NCBI RefSeq assembly: GCF_963169125.1
Contig: NC_084798.1
Coordinates: 196,349,481 to 196,413,480, forward strand
Origin: Humulus lupulus
Taxonomy: Eukaryota > Streptophyta > Magnoliopsida > Rosales > Cannabaceae
Length of the DNA: 64,000 nt
Direction: 5' to 3'
This document shows, piece by piece, positions 1 through 10,839 of the stretch. The notes under the pieces are model-generated. The model saw only the letters and a program-made list of their open reading frames with translations. It was not told where the DNA came from and made no database searches. Position 1 is the stretch's first letter. Each line of letters opens with the position of its first letter. The position numbers and the translations under genes are program-made.

Positions 1-338
1 GCAAGGCACCACTTGAGTTCACGAGCATTAGCTACCCTTATGAACATCAAGGAGGTCAAAAGGTCCTACAAGAAAATCCTCCTAATAAAGGTTGATACCT
101 CCATGAGAGGAAATACCTCAGGAAGAGCATCCACCAATAAGTCTAGAATGACCACTAAGCCACCTAGCCAAAAAGGGTCCTAAAAGAGACCCTTGCAAAA
201 ATAGTACTATGCATAATGAAGAGAAGGACACTTCTAGCAAGAAATAATAAGGGCGCGCAAAAGTATATAAAAGGATGACTAGAACCCAAAGGGTCAACAT
301 ATCCTTATAGATACAATCAAGGTGCACCAAAGTGAGAC
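1..338. other. Unassigned flank of an antisense gypsy ORF
   Basis: No gene is recognisable here. It lies 3' of the minus-strand ORF at 339-1088 and is probably non-coding DNA of the same truncated gypsy element. A minus-strand open frame of about 70 codons at 118-330 shows no recognisable motif and is probably chance. Confidence 0.3.
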
Positions 339-1088
339 CTATCGAACCCTTTTTTGCGGGCTCAAAAGGACCTCAAACATAGATGAAGAGCCCTTTGCCA
401 GGGCCTTCTCAAACTTAAGCATGGTATCAGTGAGTTCCCTCTTAAGCTCCTGAACCTTGACCGTTAGACGGTACCTTTCAGTGTTCGACGAGGAGAGGTC
501 CTGCGCTGAGTCGGCGAAGCGTTGGGCCACCAGAGAAGCCTGCACAAAAAAAAACTCGTATATAAAAAATAATGAGGATGAGCAAACAAGGAATCCAAAA
601 CAAAAAAAAGGGAAAGAGTAAGGCCAATGTAAGACGCATGAATTCACCCAAGTTGCGGAGCGCACAAGAGTCTCCCCAAGATCCGACATGGAAAATTTCC
701 TGAGACTTCTCCACTCAGTCTCAGGAATACCCTCGGCAACCCGAGCATACCTTTGTCCATAAGAGGCCGCCATACGACCCACCCAGGGTGCCCCCTCCAA
801 ATCAGGGGTGCCCGGCTGAGTAGGGCCAGATGACCCACTCACCGAAGGAGGAGGGGGCGCAGGAACACCGGGAAAATGGACCCCTGACGGACCAGGATTG
901 ATGGGAGCATGAGGAAGAGTAGCGTATTCCTCAAAAAAGGGCACAACGAAGCACCCTGGCATGGCCTGCGGACTGTGGGAGTGAGAGACCATGTCATGGT
1001 CCATAGGGACCAAAGGAGGGCACCTCCTGGGAGACGAAGATGACCAAGATGGGCGTTTGGGCTTTGGGGAAACCTCCTCAGAGCCCAT
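339..1088 (-). pseudogene. Antisense ORF (aORF) fragment of a Tat-type gypsy element
   Basis: Open for 249 codons, but part is probably intron. On the minus strand a GT donor at 647 and a pyrimidine-rich acceptor ending at 540 would remove 108 bases that otherwise encode a Phe/Ser-rich hydrophobic stretch. The remaining protein has a Pro/Ser-rich N-terminus and a C-terminal Glu/Lys/Leu-rich coiled-coil-like part (about residues 190-240). The same plan, low-complexity region then coiled coil split by introns, is seen in the plus-strand ORF at 60,167-62,896, which has the transposase_28 type domain. I infer it is the counterpart from another Tat-like element, truncated at about 1088. No cellular function is implied. 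Confidence 0.45.
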
Positions 1089-1386
1089 CTAGTAGGAATG
1101 TTGAGCACAATTTTTCTAACTCCTACCATGAACCTCCACATAATGTCTGGACTAATATAGATTCCTTAGAGGAAACATTATATACAATTATAGAGGAACA
1201 AATAAACTTTACTGAACACATAAGAAACATTACTAAACACATTATGGAGGAACTTAGAGAAATTCGGACTCATTTCAGAATTGACCGACAAAGTTAATTC
1301 ACATTATTTCAACCAATTCCAATCAGATGAAGAAACAATGTTACCAATCTCTAATCCTATTTCCTACAAATTTGATGAGGATGATG
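1089..1386 (+). pseudogene. Degraded retroelement ORF, left part
   Basis: An open frame from about 1040 to 1297 continues, after a shift, in a second frame from 1281 to the junction at 1386. It encodes an acidic, Asn/Ile/Glu-rich helical sequence without a diagnostic motif. The reading frame just right of the Copia insertion (10,001-10,253) has the same composition and style, so the two may be halves of one ORF separated by the insertion at 1387-9999. The family is not certain; an Athila-like gypsy element is suggested by the 3' region further right. Confidence 0.35.
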
Positions 1387-1601
1387 TCCAACCAGTTAAT
1401 ATTGATCTCCAAGCCCTTTCATCAAGGAATTTGATAAAAGCTTTCATCCTTACTTTCCAGTATGGATAGTTTGTATCATTCAGTAATGGAGGGCGAGTGA
1501 TAGATCCTCCTTCTACAAAGATAGACATTTCACAAGAAACAAAACAAACAGAAAACCACAAAATCTCACTAATATTTTAGTAACCTGGCTCTGATACCAA
1601 T
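1387..1601 (-). pseudogene. Second copy of Copia 5' internal end (PBS and gag start)
   Basis: This segment repeats 6638-6853 almost base for base (one difference noticed near 1411). It includes the complement of the tRNA-Met primer site at 1588-1599 and about the first 58 residues of gag. It lies outside the left LTR, where host DNA would be expected, so the left LTR serves as the shared LTR of a tandem array. It stops abruptly at 1386/1387 without a retroviral terminus. Confidence 0.85.
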
Positions 1602-2714
1602 TGAAATTTTGTTTTTAGTAATTACCAAATTATTTAATCCATGTGAATTAATTAAAGTGCGGAATGGTAATTAACTGTTTAAACATATTGCAGTCCTGTC
1701 GAGACATAATTCGAACTTGTTACGACAGAAACTGAACACAATAAAAAGACAGTGCAAAACAATAAAGAACACAACGAATTTTTACAAGGTTCAGAAACCC
1801 TTTCGGATACCCTACTCCTTGGAGCCACGCCTAGAGAATAAAACCAATTAATAAAGAATCACAAGTACAAAATATTGACTTAAACAAAACAAGACTCCCT
1901 CTTGAGATTTGCCGCAACTTTGTTGTACTTCTCTTCACTAATCTGATCTTGATTGAAACGCTTAACCACTTGAACTCCCTTCAATGGCCAGCGAGTGCTT
2001 GCATCCTCCCGACGCAAGGCTTGTAAAAATCCTCTCCCGAAGACTTATAAAAGTTGTGTTCAAATTACAATGTGTATTCACTCATGAACGTGGTATAAAC
2101 TCACCACAAAAACTAAACTCTCATATTTCTACAAGATCACGTGAATACTATGATCTTGAATACAAATAAGGAACTCTCACAAATATTACAATACACTCAC
2201 AAATTATGCATCTAAGAGTTCGCCTTTTCTCACTGCCTTTAGAGCTCTATTTATAGAGTCCTTTTTTGTGCTCATAATGGCTGAGAAAGAATCTCCTAAT
2301 AAAGGCAAGAATAATTGAAGATATTCTTGATTGATGAAGAATTGCCTTTTTTAGAAGATGCTGATCCGACAGATACGATTTTGGTGGGGACAACTCAGAC
2401 CTGTGTCGGATCGAAAACATGCTCAAGATAGAAATAATAATTAATGATATTAAATATACAGTTTCCTGAATTTAAAATCTTGAGCTGCACGAAAATATAA
2501 TGTCAAATATTCCAGCAAAGATTTTGAGTAAGTACTGAATATTTGCAAGATATTACTTCCCTTTATAATCAAATAAAGTTAAATAGGAATGTAAATATTC
2601 CACAAATCACAAGAAAGGGAAAGTTAATTCCGAAAAACACGAGAAAGGGAAACAAAAAATTGATCTTTTAATAAAACGATATTTCTATAAAATATGCCAA
2701 TTTTAGGATTTACA
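1602..2714 (-). repeat. Left (3') LTR of the Copia element
   Basis: 1113 bases, beginning TGAAATTTTG and ending GGATTTACA on the plus strand. It is bounded by a primer binding site on one side and a polypurine tract on the other. A TATA-like sequence near 2250 (minus strand CTATAAATAGAG) fits the minus-strand promoter. The first 850 or so bases appear identical to the right LTR; the few differences fall in the last 260. Confidence 0.9.
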
Positions 2715-2716
2715 AT

Positions 2717-2730
2717 CTCCCCCTTTGGCA
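2717..2730 (-). other. Polypurine tract of Copia element
   Basis: On the minus strand it reads CCAAAGGGGGAGAT and abuts the LTR terminus, the expected place for plus-strand DNA priming. Confidence 0.8.
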
Positions 2731-4319
2731 ATTTTATAGACAAAGCATATCTATTTTTAAAATATCCCTGCAAAACACAAGTAAGTGCTTAAAATCACAA
2801 GAGTCACAAAATGACTCCCCCTGCCAAAAATAACCAAAGCACAAGATAAAACAGTTAACAAAAACCAATGAGAAACGGGAGAAACAGCAGGTCAAACAAC
2901 ATAATCAAAGTTCCAAAAATAGAGTTACTCTCTCTCCACCTCATTGTCTAAGAAAATGCCAAAGAACAAAGGAAACGAAACCAAAAGAAAGACACATCTA
3001 ATGTTCTTTTACATTTAGAAAAATTAAATAAAAAGAAAGCAAAAGGAACAGTAACCAGCATGGAGAGGGAGAGGTAGATGCATTGATGATTGCCAATGAA
3101 TCAAGAATTTGGCGCTGAGCATCTTCCATGTTAGTGAACCACTCGGAGAGACTTGCAATTCCTGTATGGACAGAAGCGAGAGCAGTCGGGACAGCAGGGG
3201 TGTTAGGCTCCTCGGTCTTCATGGCTGCTAGAAGAGGAACAAACGGAGACACACAAAGAACAAAAACCTAAACAACTTGGGTACAAGTGAGCGAGAAAGA
3301 AAAACAAGAAAAGACTAAGAATTAAGCAACCAAGGTGAATCCGAATATATGGAGAATTCGGGGAACAAATGAGGCAAGTTCGAAAATGAGTAACCAAAAA
3401 TGGGTAACCAAATTTAATGTGATTTATGCCAAAACATCTCCTTTTTAAAACAAATTCTTTCACACCTCAAAATTAGAAACTTTTTGCATGATTTTGAATT
3501 TATTGAGATAAAACAAATAAAGTGCATCAATTAATTTTTCAAACTTTTTTTTTAAGTACACGGTCCAAAATAGATTTTATTTTATCATTATATATATATT
3601 TTTTTTAAATTGTCGAAAATAGAATGTAAATTTCCATACCATACGTGTCCATGTAAATGCCAAGTCCTGTTCAAAAGAAACAAGATAAACATATTTTTCA
3701 CAAATTAGAGAAATGAGTTATAATTCAAATATTAAGTGACCATAATTCGAAAAATATACCAATCACAAACATATTTTAATCAATTCATTATATGTATGAG
3801 TCTTACAACCATCTTACACAGTCTTGTCAATAGGCATGTGTGTGTGCATGTGTAATCAATTTGGCGTTTCTTTTTGGCCTTTTAAAGCTAGGGACATTGC
3901 CCATATTTGGCAATTGTAGCCTTTTTCAAATTGTAACCATAATGGAGGCTATAACTCTTATACTGATGGTAGCCCTTTACACTGGTAGAGTATCCTCCAA
4001 TATAATTGCTAATTACCTAGTACCAACTTACTCAGTGTCGACTTTCACACATCAGTATAGGTAGCTCTTTTCCAAAATGGAGCCTGAAAAAAAAACTGGA
4101 TTAAGGAATGCTCATACAAACATAATGATTTGATCAAATATAAATTGGATGATCTATAATTTTTCAAATATGGTTTTTTTTTTATTCCTAACAAAGTATA
4201 AGACTTATAACGTTCATTTTCTAAAATACAAAAAAAATGCTCATCAAATTTCTTCCAAACAGGACAAGAGATTTACACAAACACATATGCAAGGCAAGAT
4301 AATCAATTTATTGGAAATT
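2731..4319 (-). other. Region between Copia pol and 3' LTR, with small ORFs
   Basis: About 1.6 kb separates the RNase H stop from the polypurine tract, longer than in simple Copia elements. Two overlapping minus-strand frames (3203-3463 and 2998-3252) give short proteins. The second has a Ser/Thr/Ala-rich start and an amphipathic stretch followed by a hydrophobic C-terminus. SIRE-type Copia elements carry an extra env-like ORF in this position, but I see no recognisable env features, so the link is only positional. The remainder is AT-rich without a clear ORF. Confidence 0.4.
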
Positions 4320-5549
4320 TCAAATAAAACAAACCCCCAAAGATTTCTTGAGGGAATCGAATCTGACCGTGTCTAAAGCTTTAGTAAAAATATCTGCAAT
4401 TTGTTTGTTAGTCTCAACATATTCTGAAATCAATGTTTTGTTTTCAACAAGTTCCCTAATAAAATGATGATGAATGTCAATATGTTTGGTGCGAGAGTGT
4501 TGAACAGGATTTTTGGAGATATTAATAGCACTTGTATTATCACAAAAAATGATTAAAGTTTTAATATCAAACCCATAGTCTGCCAACATTTATTTCATCC
4601 ACAAAAGTTGAGTACAACAGCTACCAGCAGCTATGTACTCAGCCTCAGCTGTTGACAAGGAGATGGAGTTTTGTTTTTTACTATGCCAGGAGACCAAATT
4701 GTTTCCTAAGTAAAAACAACTACTACTTGTACTTTTGCGGTCATCAGTGTTTCCTGCCCAACCTGCATCACTATAACAGACAAGGTTAGAGTTTGTTTCT
4801 TTGGAGTACCAAATGCCTAAATCAAGAGTATTATTGATATAACGAATAATTCTTTTTACAGCAATCACATGAGACTCCATGTGGTTCCCTTGGAAGTGAG
4901 CACACACTCCAACATTGAAACATTTTTCATGGGAAACTTTCAAATGTTTTCCCAATCGACATGGTTCACATTTACCAAAAAAATATTTACTTAAATTCGG
5001 TAAATCATGAACATGACTCACACTTCCAATTTTTCTCAAATTTTCAAAAACCACATGACCATGTTTTTCATGACACAAATTAGTATCACTCCTTGTGTTT
5101 GTGTGACAACTGTGTGATTGAGATAATATGTAACAATTGTCAACAGATTTATAACCCTTCAAAACACAATTTCCATTTTGGTCAAGCACAAAACAGTTAT
5201 CATGAGAAAAATTTACAAACAAGTCTTGGTCACAAATTTGACTTATACTAATTAGATTAGTTTTAAGTCCATCAACCAAAAGAACATTTTGCAACTTTGG
5301 TAGTCCTTCATAATTTAGGGTGTCACTACCAAGTACCTTACAAGACTTACCATCTCCAAATGTGACTTCCCCATTTTTCAAAGTCTTGAAGTCAGTGAGT
5401 ATGCTTTTATTACCTGTCATATACCTAGAACAACCACTATCAAAATACCAAGAGTTAAAAGCACATGTTCTAAGACAAGTAAAGGCAGCAAGACATTTGA
5501 ATTCATTTTTATTCACCCAAACTTTCTTAGGTTGTGTCCTTTTCTTCAA
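4320..5549 (-). pseudogene. Copia pol with internal deletion: protease-GAG_pre-integrase fused to RNase H
   Basis: The frame 5549-4590 (319 codons) starts with a Copia protease motif (WYFDSGCSRYMTG) and the GAG pre-integrase region with its His/Cys pattern ending CEPCRLGKHLK. It then passes directly, within about 20 codons and without a stop, into the segment that normally follows reverse transcriptase (ESHVIAVKRIIRYI), and into RNase H (CYSDAGWAG, STAEAEYIA). The integrase catalytic core and the reverse transcriptase, some 700 residues in a usual Copia pol, are absent. One stop at 4590 sits where the family normally has Gln; RNase H continues to 4320. The element cannot be autonomous. Confidence 0.85.
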
Positions 5550-6813
5550 GGGAATGTCTCAAATTGCCATCAAACGATTATCTGAACATACTTTCAACCA
5601 TTGATCATACATGTTTTTGTATGATTCTTTCAAGGAATCCTCATCCAAATCAGATTCATTTGAATCACCATGGGAACTCTCATCTGTTGAAATAGTATTA
5701 TTTAAACAAACAGGGTTCTCATTCACCTGCACAGAAAGAGGTAAGCAAGAAAAAATAGAAGTTAAGGCAAGATTAGAATTTTCTTCCTCATCACTACTTT
5801 CAGAGTCCTGGTCACTCCAAGTGACTGCCATGACCTTCTTATTTTTCTTTAAGGTATTGGCACATTCGGATTGAATATGACGAAAACCTTCACACTCCCT
5901 GCATTGAATACCTTTGTTATTAGTAGATTCAAAAAGTTTTGAAAAATTATTACCTTTGGAGGATTTATACATGTTTTTCTTGTTACCAATCTTTTTCATA
6001 AACTTCTTAATTTTTTTTTGATAACAAGATAATTTCATCATCATTGTCCTCATCTGAGCTTTCCATTTTCTCTTTGGAAGATTTCAAGGCAAATGATTTC
6101 TCTTTCACGGCAATTGGTTTCTCTTGATGGCGGATCTTTTGATTAAATTCAAAAGTTCCAAGAGAACCCATCAATTCCTCAACTTTCAAGGTGTCAAGGT
6201 TCTTTACCTCCTCAATGGCTGTGATCTTGGATTGAAACTTGTCAGGAAGAGATCTAACGATTTTCCTAACCAAAATAGAGTTAGACAACTTTTCTCCTAA
6301 AGCAAAATATTCATTAGCAATGTCAGACAATTTTTCATAAAATTCAGTGAGGGTTTCTTTTTCTGACATGCGAAGATTTTCAAATCTAGTGGTCAACATT
6401 ACAAGCCTAGATCGCTTAACATCAGTGGTTCATTCAAATTGAGTTTGAAGGATTTCCCAAGCATCTTTAGCAGACTCACAAGAGGAAATCAATTTTATAT
6501 AAGTTTCACCAACTCCATTAAAAATTGCATGTAAAGCTTTATTATTATAAATTGACAATTTATCTTCTTCATTAGACCATTCAAGTTAAGATTTTACCTG
6601 TGTCTTACCGGATTTTGAATCTGTCTCGACAGGTGGTGTCCAACCAGTTAATATTGATCTCCATGCCCTTTCATCAAGGAATTTGATAAAAGCTTTCATC
6701 CTTACTTTCCAGTATGGATAGTTTGTATCATTCAGTAATGGAGGGCGAGTGATAGATCCTCCTTCTACAAAGATAGACATTTCACAAGAAACAAAACAAA
6801 CAGAAAACCACAA
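5550..6813 (-). pseudogene. Copia gag (UBN2 type) with CCHC zinc knuckle, broken
   Basis: The N-terminal part (6813-6586) has the typical Copia gag start with an NYPYWKVRM-like motif. After an in-frame stop the UBN2 core continues (KALHAIFNGV, about 6530-6560) and, after another stop, in the frame 6399-6007. A shift near 6020-6050 leads into the frame 6053-5559, which holds a Lys-rich stretch and one zinc knuckle, CRECEGFRHIQSEC (CX2CX4HX4C). It ends in a Ser/Asp/Glu-rich linker leading to the pol frame. At least two stops and one frameshift break it. Confidence 0.8.
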
Positions 6814-6839
6814 AATCTCACTAATATTTTAGTAACCTG

Positions 6840-6851
6840 GCTCTGATACCA
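6840..6851 (-). other. Primer binding site (tRNA-Met)
   Basis: On the minus strand it reads TGGTATCAGAGC, complementary to the 3' end of initiator tRNA-Met, two bases inside the right LTR. The same sequence occurs at 1588-1599 next to the left LTR. Confidence 0.85.
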
Positions 6852-6853
6852 AT

Positions 6854-9800
6854 TGAAATTTTGTTTTTAGTAATTACCAAATTATTTAATCCATGTGAAT
6901 TAATTAAAGTGCGGAATGGTAATTAACTGTTTAAACATATTGCAGTCCTGTCGAGACATAATTCGAACTTGTTACGACAGAAACTGAACACAATAAAAAG
7001 ACAGTGCAAAACAATAAAGAACACAACGAATTTTTACAAGGTTCAGAAACCCTTTCGGATACCCTACTCCTTGGAGCCACGCCTAGAGAATAAAACCAAT
7101 TAATAAAGAATCACAAGTACAAAATATTGACTTAAACAAAACAAGACTCCCTCTTGAGATTTGCCGCAACTTTGTTGTACTTCTCTTCACTAATCTGATC
7201 TTGATTGAAACGCTTAACCACTTGAACTCCCTTCAATGGCCAGCGAGTGCTTGCATCCTCCCGACGCAAGGCTTGTAAAAATCCTCTCCCGAAGACTTAT
7301 AAAAGTTGTGTTCAAATTACAATGTGTATTCACTCATGAACGTGGTATAAACTCACCACAAAAACTAAACTCTCATATTTCTACAAGATCACGTGAATAC
7401 TATGATCTTGAATACAAATAAGGAACTCTCACAAATATTACAATACACTCACAAATTATGCATCTAAGAGTTCGCCTTTTCTCACTGCCTTTAGAGCTCT
7501 ATTTATAGAGTCCTTTTTTGTGCTCATAATGGCTGAGAAAGAATCTCCTAATAAAGGCAAGAATAATTGAAGATATTCTTGATTGATGAAGAATTGCCTT
7601 TTTTAGAAGATGCTGATCCGACAGATACGATTTTGGTGGGGACAACTCAGACCTGTGTCGGATCGAAAACATGCTCAAGATAGAAATAATAATTAATGAT
7701 ATTAAATATACAGTTTCCTGAATTTAAAATCTTGAGCTGCACGAAAATATAATGTCAAATATTCCAACAAAGATTTTGAGTAAGTACTGAATATTTGCAA
7801 GATATTACTTCCCTTTATAATCAAATAAAGTTAAATAAGGAATGTAAATATTCCACAAATCACAAGAAAGGGAAAGTTAATTTCGAAAAACACAACAAAG
7901 GGAAACAAAAAATTGATCTTTTAATAAAACGATATTGTAGCGTCCCGGAATTTCACTTAGTTAGCTAGATAGTAGTAGTTGTAGTATTTTAGATTCCGTG
8001 GATTTTGGTTCAAACCAAGACTTAGTTGTAAACTCATAGCAATAGTTATGAATTTTATAAGTTTAACCTATAGTTTAAGAATATTAATTATAACATAAGG
8101 TTTGATTAATATTGTTGGTCCTAAGTGTATTTATTTATTATAACCTAAGGTTTAAATAGAGCCAATAAGAATATGACACTTTTCATAAGCATGATTAGTA
8201 GGGAATTAGAGTTTGTTATTTTATGGTTAGTTAAGAAATTTGTAGATTAGGTAGTTATTTAGATAATTAAATAGATTTTCCCGTAACTTTAGAGTACTGT
8301 AACTTCCGACCTATTTTTGACCTAGTTATATTATGAATTTTGAAAAATAGTATTTCTAGAAAGTTGTAGATAATTGAATTAGCTTTTTAACAGAATAAAT
8401 ATGGTCTAAATTGGAGTCCTACAGCTACAGTTATGTTGATTTTACTACAGCTGAGTTTAGAGTTACGAGATTTAGGAAGTTAGAAGTTAGGATTTTATTT
8501 TTTTATTTTTATTTTTAATTTTTAAAACAAGTTTTATCTCCTTAGACCTACCTTTAAACGATTTGACCGAGTCCTAAGCCTTTTACTGAAGAATATTCAA
8601 ATATTTGCAATTAAATTCATTATTTTTAATAAAAGCCAAAAAGAAGATCTTTATTCCTAGAACTCTATAAATAGGACTTAGATTCCAGCCCTTCCATTCA
8701 CTCTTCAGCTGTGATTAGACTCCAAGGTGCTAGTGAGACCTTAAGAGTGATAAACACTTGGGTTGGGAAAAAGCCTTGCCATTCTTAAGCTTTATCAAAC
8801 ACTTGGGAAGTGAGGATTAGAGTGTTTCTGTATTGGAGTTAGACCAATCCATAAGGTCAACTGAGGTACCCTTATTCTTAAGTTCAATTCTGTTTTATTC
8901 CTTAGTTTCTTTAGGTTTCATTCAGGTTCTAACTTTTGTTATGGTTTTGTAGTTAGATTTTTAAGTTCTTTGAACCTAAGTTGTCTTTTCGGTAAGTTTC
9001 CTCTTGGTGGCTTAGTTCTATTCCTTTCGTCTCTTTCCTTTAGAAATACTCACCATTTTTATTGCTGGTTTTAGGAGTGTTCCAAGTCCCGCATTTGTTC
9101 TCAATTATCTCGGTGTTGGTAAGGAAAATTAGATAGTTTAGTATTATGATCTAGTTTATGTAATGTATGATATAGTTTATGTTTGTATGACCTAACATTT
9201 CAGGTACAATAAAGGGGTAAGTGTGTCTGGACCTAAGGTGTCCAATGATGTACGACAGACTATGTTCGGTAGGCTCGGTTGCCAAAACTTTATGACGGAC
9301 CTATGTCCGGTGTATGATGGACTTTTGTCCGGGGCTTAATTTCCACCCCTGTATAAGCACTTATCTTTTTATTATATCTGACGTGTTATTTTTTTAGTTA
9401 TGATTATGATATATGGCCTATAATTATGATTTATGACCTATGATTTATGATCTATGACCTATGACCTATGACTTATGACTTAGAGTATGACCTGTGATCT
9501 GTGACTTAGATTTATGATTTAGAATTATGACTTAAGATGTGATATGATCTAGATGTTTGTGTTTGTATGACTTTGGTGAATATATGTTATGTTTGATTAT
9601 ATGACTAACCCTTGTTTGTATTTTCCTTACTGAGCTTGGAAATTCACTCCTTATGATGTTGTTATTTCAGGAAATTAAGGATAGAAAGGCCGGTGGCGAG
9701 TGGGACCTAAGAGCTTCGTGATGTATTCGTTGGGGACCATATAGTCGAGCAAGATCAAGTAGGCCAAATTTTTTTTTTTTTTTTAAAGTTTGTTTTATTT

Positions 9801-9999
9801 AAATGTTGCTTATTTTTATGTTAAAGACAAGTATTTTATTTTTATAAAACCATGGATCCATGTATTTATTTTTTTAAGTTTTTATTAAATAAAAGAGCAA
9901 TATTTACGATTATGACCCAATGCTGTGTTCTCGGTAGTCTATGAGACATTAGGGTGTTACAAATATTTCTATAAAAACATGCCAATTTTAGGATTTACA
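6854..9999 (-). repeat. Right (5') LTR of Copia element, interrupted
   Basis: It matches the left LTR from 6854 to 7935 and again from 9967 to 9999. The gap is a solo LTR (7936-9961) with its target duplication. With that removed its length matches the left LTR. The flank immediately right (ATGCC) does not match a duplication at the left end, as expected if the left end was lost by recombination. Confidence 0.88.
7936..9961 (+). mobile_element. Solo LTR (gypsy-like, family A) inside Copia LTR
   Basis: It starts TGTAGCGTCCCGG and ends GTGTTACA, 2026 bases, with flanks GATAT and AATAT that read as a 5-bp target duplication with one change. The empty site is seen in the left Copia LTR. A TATA-like CTATAAATAGG near 8675 gives plus orientation. 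Internal features include a low-complexity TATGACCTATGA-type array at about 9400-9540. There is no coding capacity and no primer site. A related copy lies at 39,129-41,085 in the opposite orientation. Confidence 0.88.
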
Positions 10000-10839
10000 A
10001 TGCCATTACTATTCGGAGTGAAAATATTCCTCATGCTGAAATTCTTCTAACAACTCCGAATGAAAACAAGTGTTATCATATTGATGTGATAAACCTTATT
10101 GTGGAGGAAATTCGAAAAAATTTCTCAAAGAATCAATCAAACAATTTCCTCCACGATACTGAAAACGAACATTTTCTTTACCCTGAGAATGTTACTAATA
10201 CTTCCATTTTTGAGACACGAGATAAAAGAAAATTCATTTTTGATACTGGATAGTCAAGAATATTGAGTTGGTGAACCAACCTGAGGAGACTTTTCTCTGG
10301 TTTGCCAAGACTAATCAGGTTCTATCTTTCCTTGCTTTCTTTATTTCTAGTATGTTTTATTATTTATTTTGTTTTTCCTTTTTGTTATTTTATTATGATA
10401 GTTTGTCTTGTCATTTATTTTTCTTTTTCTAAGAATCAATATCATATCATTTTGTAGTAGCTCACTCTCTACGTGTTCTCATTTCACGCTTCTTATGTAT
10501 ATATTTTTAAACAATGAGGACAGTGTCTGATTTTTGTTGGGGATGGTGAGCATATTCATGCACGTTCATGTTGATTTTTGTCATATTAATATTTTTACGG
10601 TCAATTTTTTTTAAAATTACTTATTTATTCTTGCAAAATGTTACTTTTGAGTCAATTTTTGCTATCTTTATTACTAAGAGTTTCTCTAGAGTTACCTAAT
10701 TCACATGCCAAACATTGTGGTAAGATGGTTGTTAGCACATATTTTCTTAGAAATTTGCCATGTTTAAGTAATTCATTCTTTTGTGTGAGAGGTGAGACTT
10801 GAGAAAATAACTTTTAAATTTTTATTGATTATTAGAAAT

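Larger units (their letters stand above)
1387..9999 (-). mobile_element. Copia LTR retrotransposon, minus strand, with partial tandem copy
   Basis: Order read on the minus strand: right LTR (6854-9999, interrupted by a solo LTR), tRNA-Met primer binding site (6840-6851), gag, a shortened pol, a 3' region, polypurine tract (2717-2730), left LTR (1602-2714), and then again a primer site and the first codons of gag (1387-1601). The LTR terminates in TG...CA. The last segment is a second internal region cut off at 1387, so the structure is LTR-internal-LTR-partial internal. Integrase core and reverse transcriptase are missing. The two LTRs differ at only about seven positions outside the nested insertion, so the element is young or was recently homogenised. 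Confidence 0.88.

Noticed and set aside
9998..10004. Target duplication for the 1387-9999 Copia array
   Set aside because: ATGCC right of the array and ATGAT left of it share only three bases, and the left end is not an LTR terminus.
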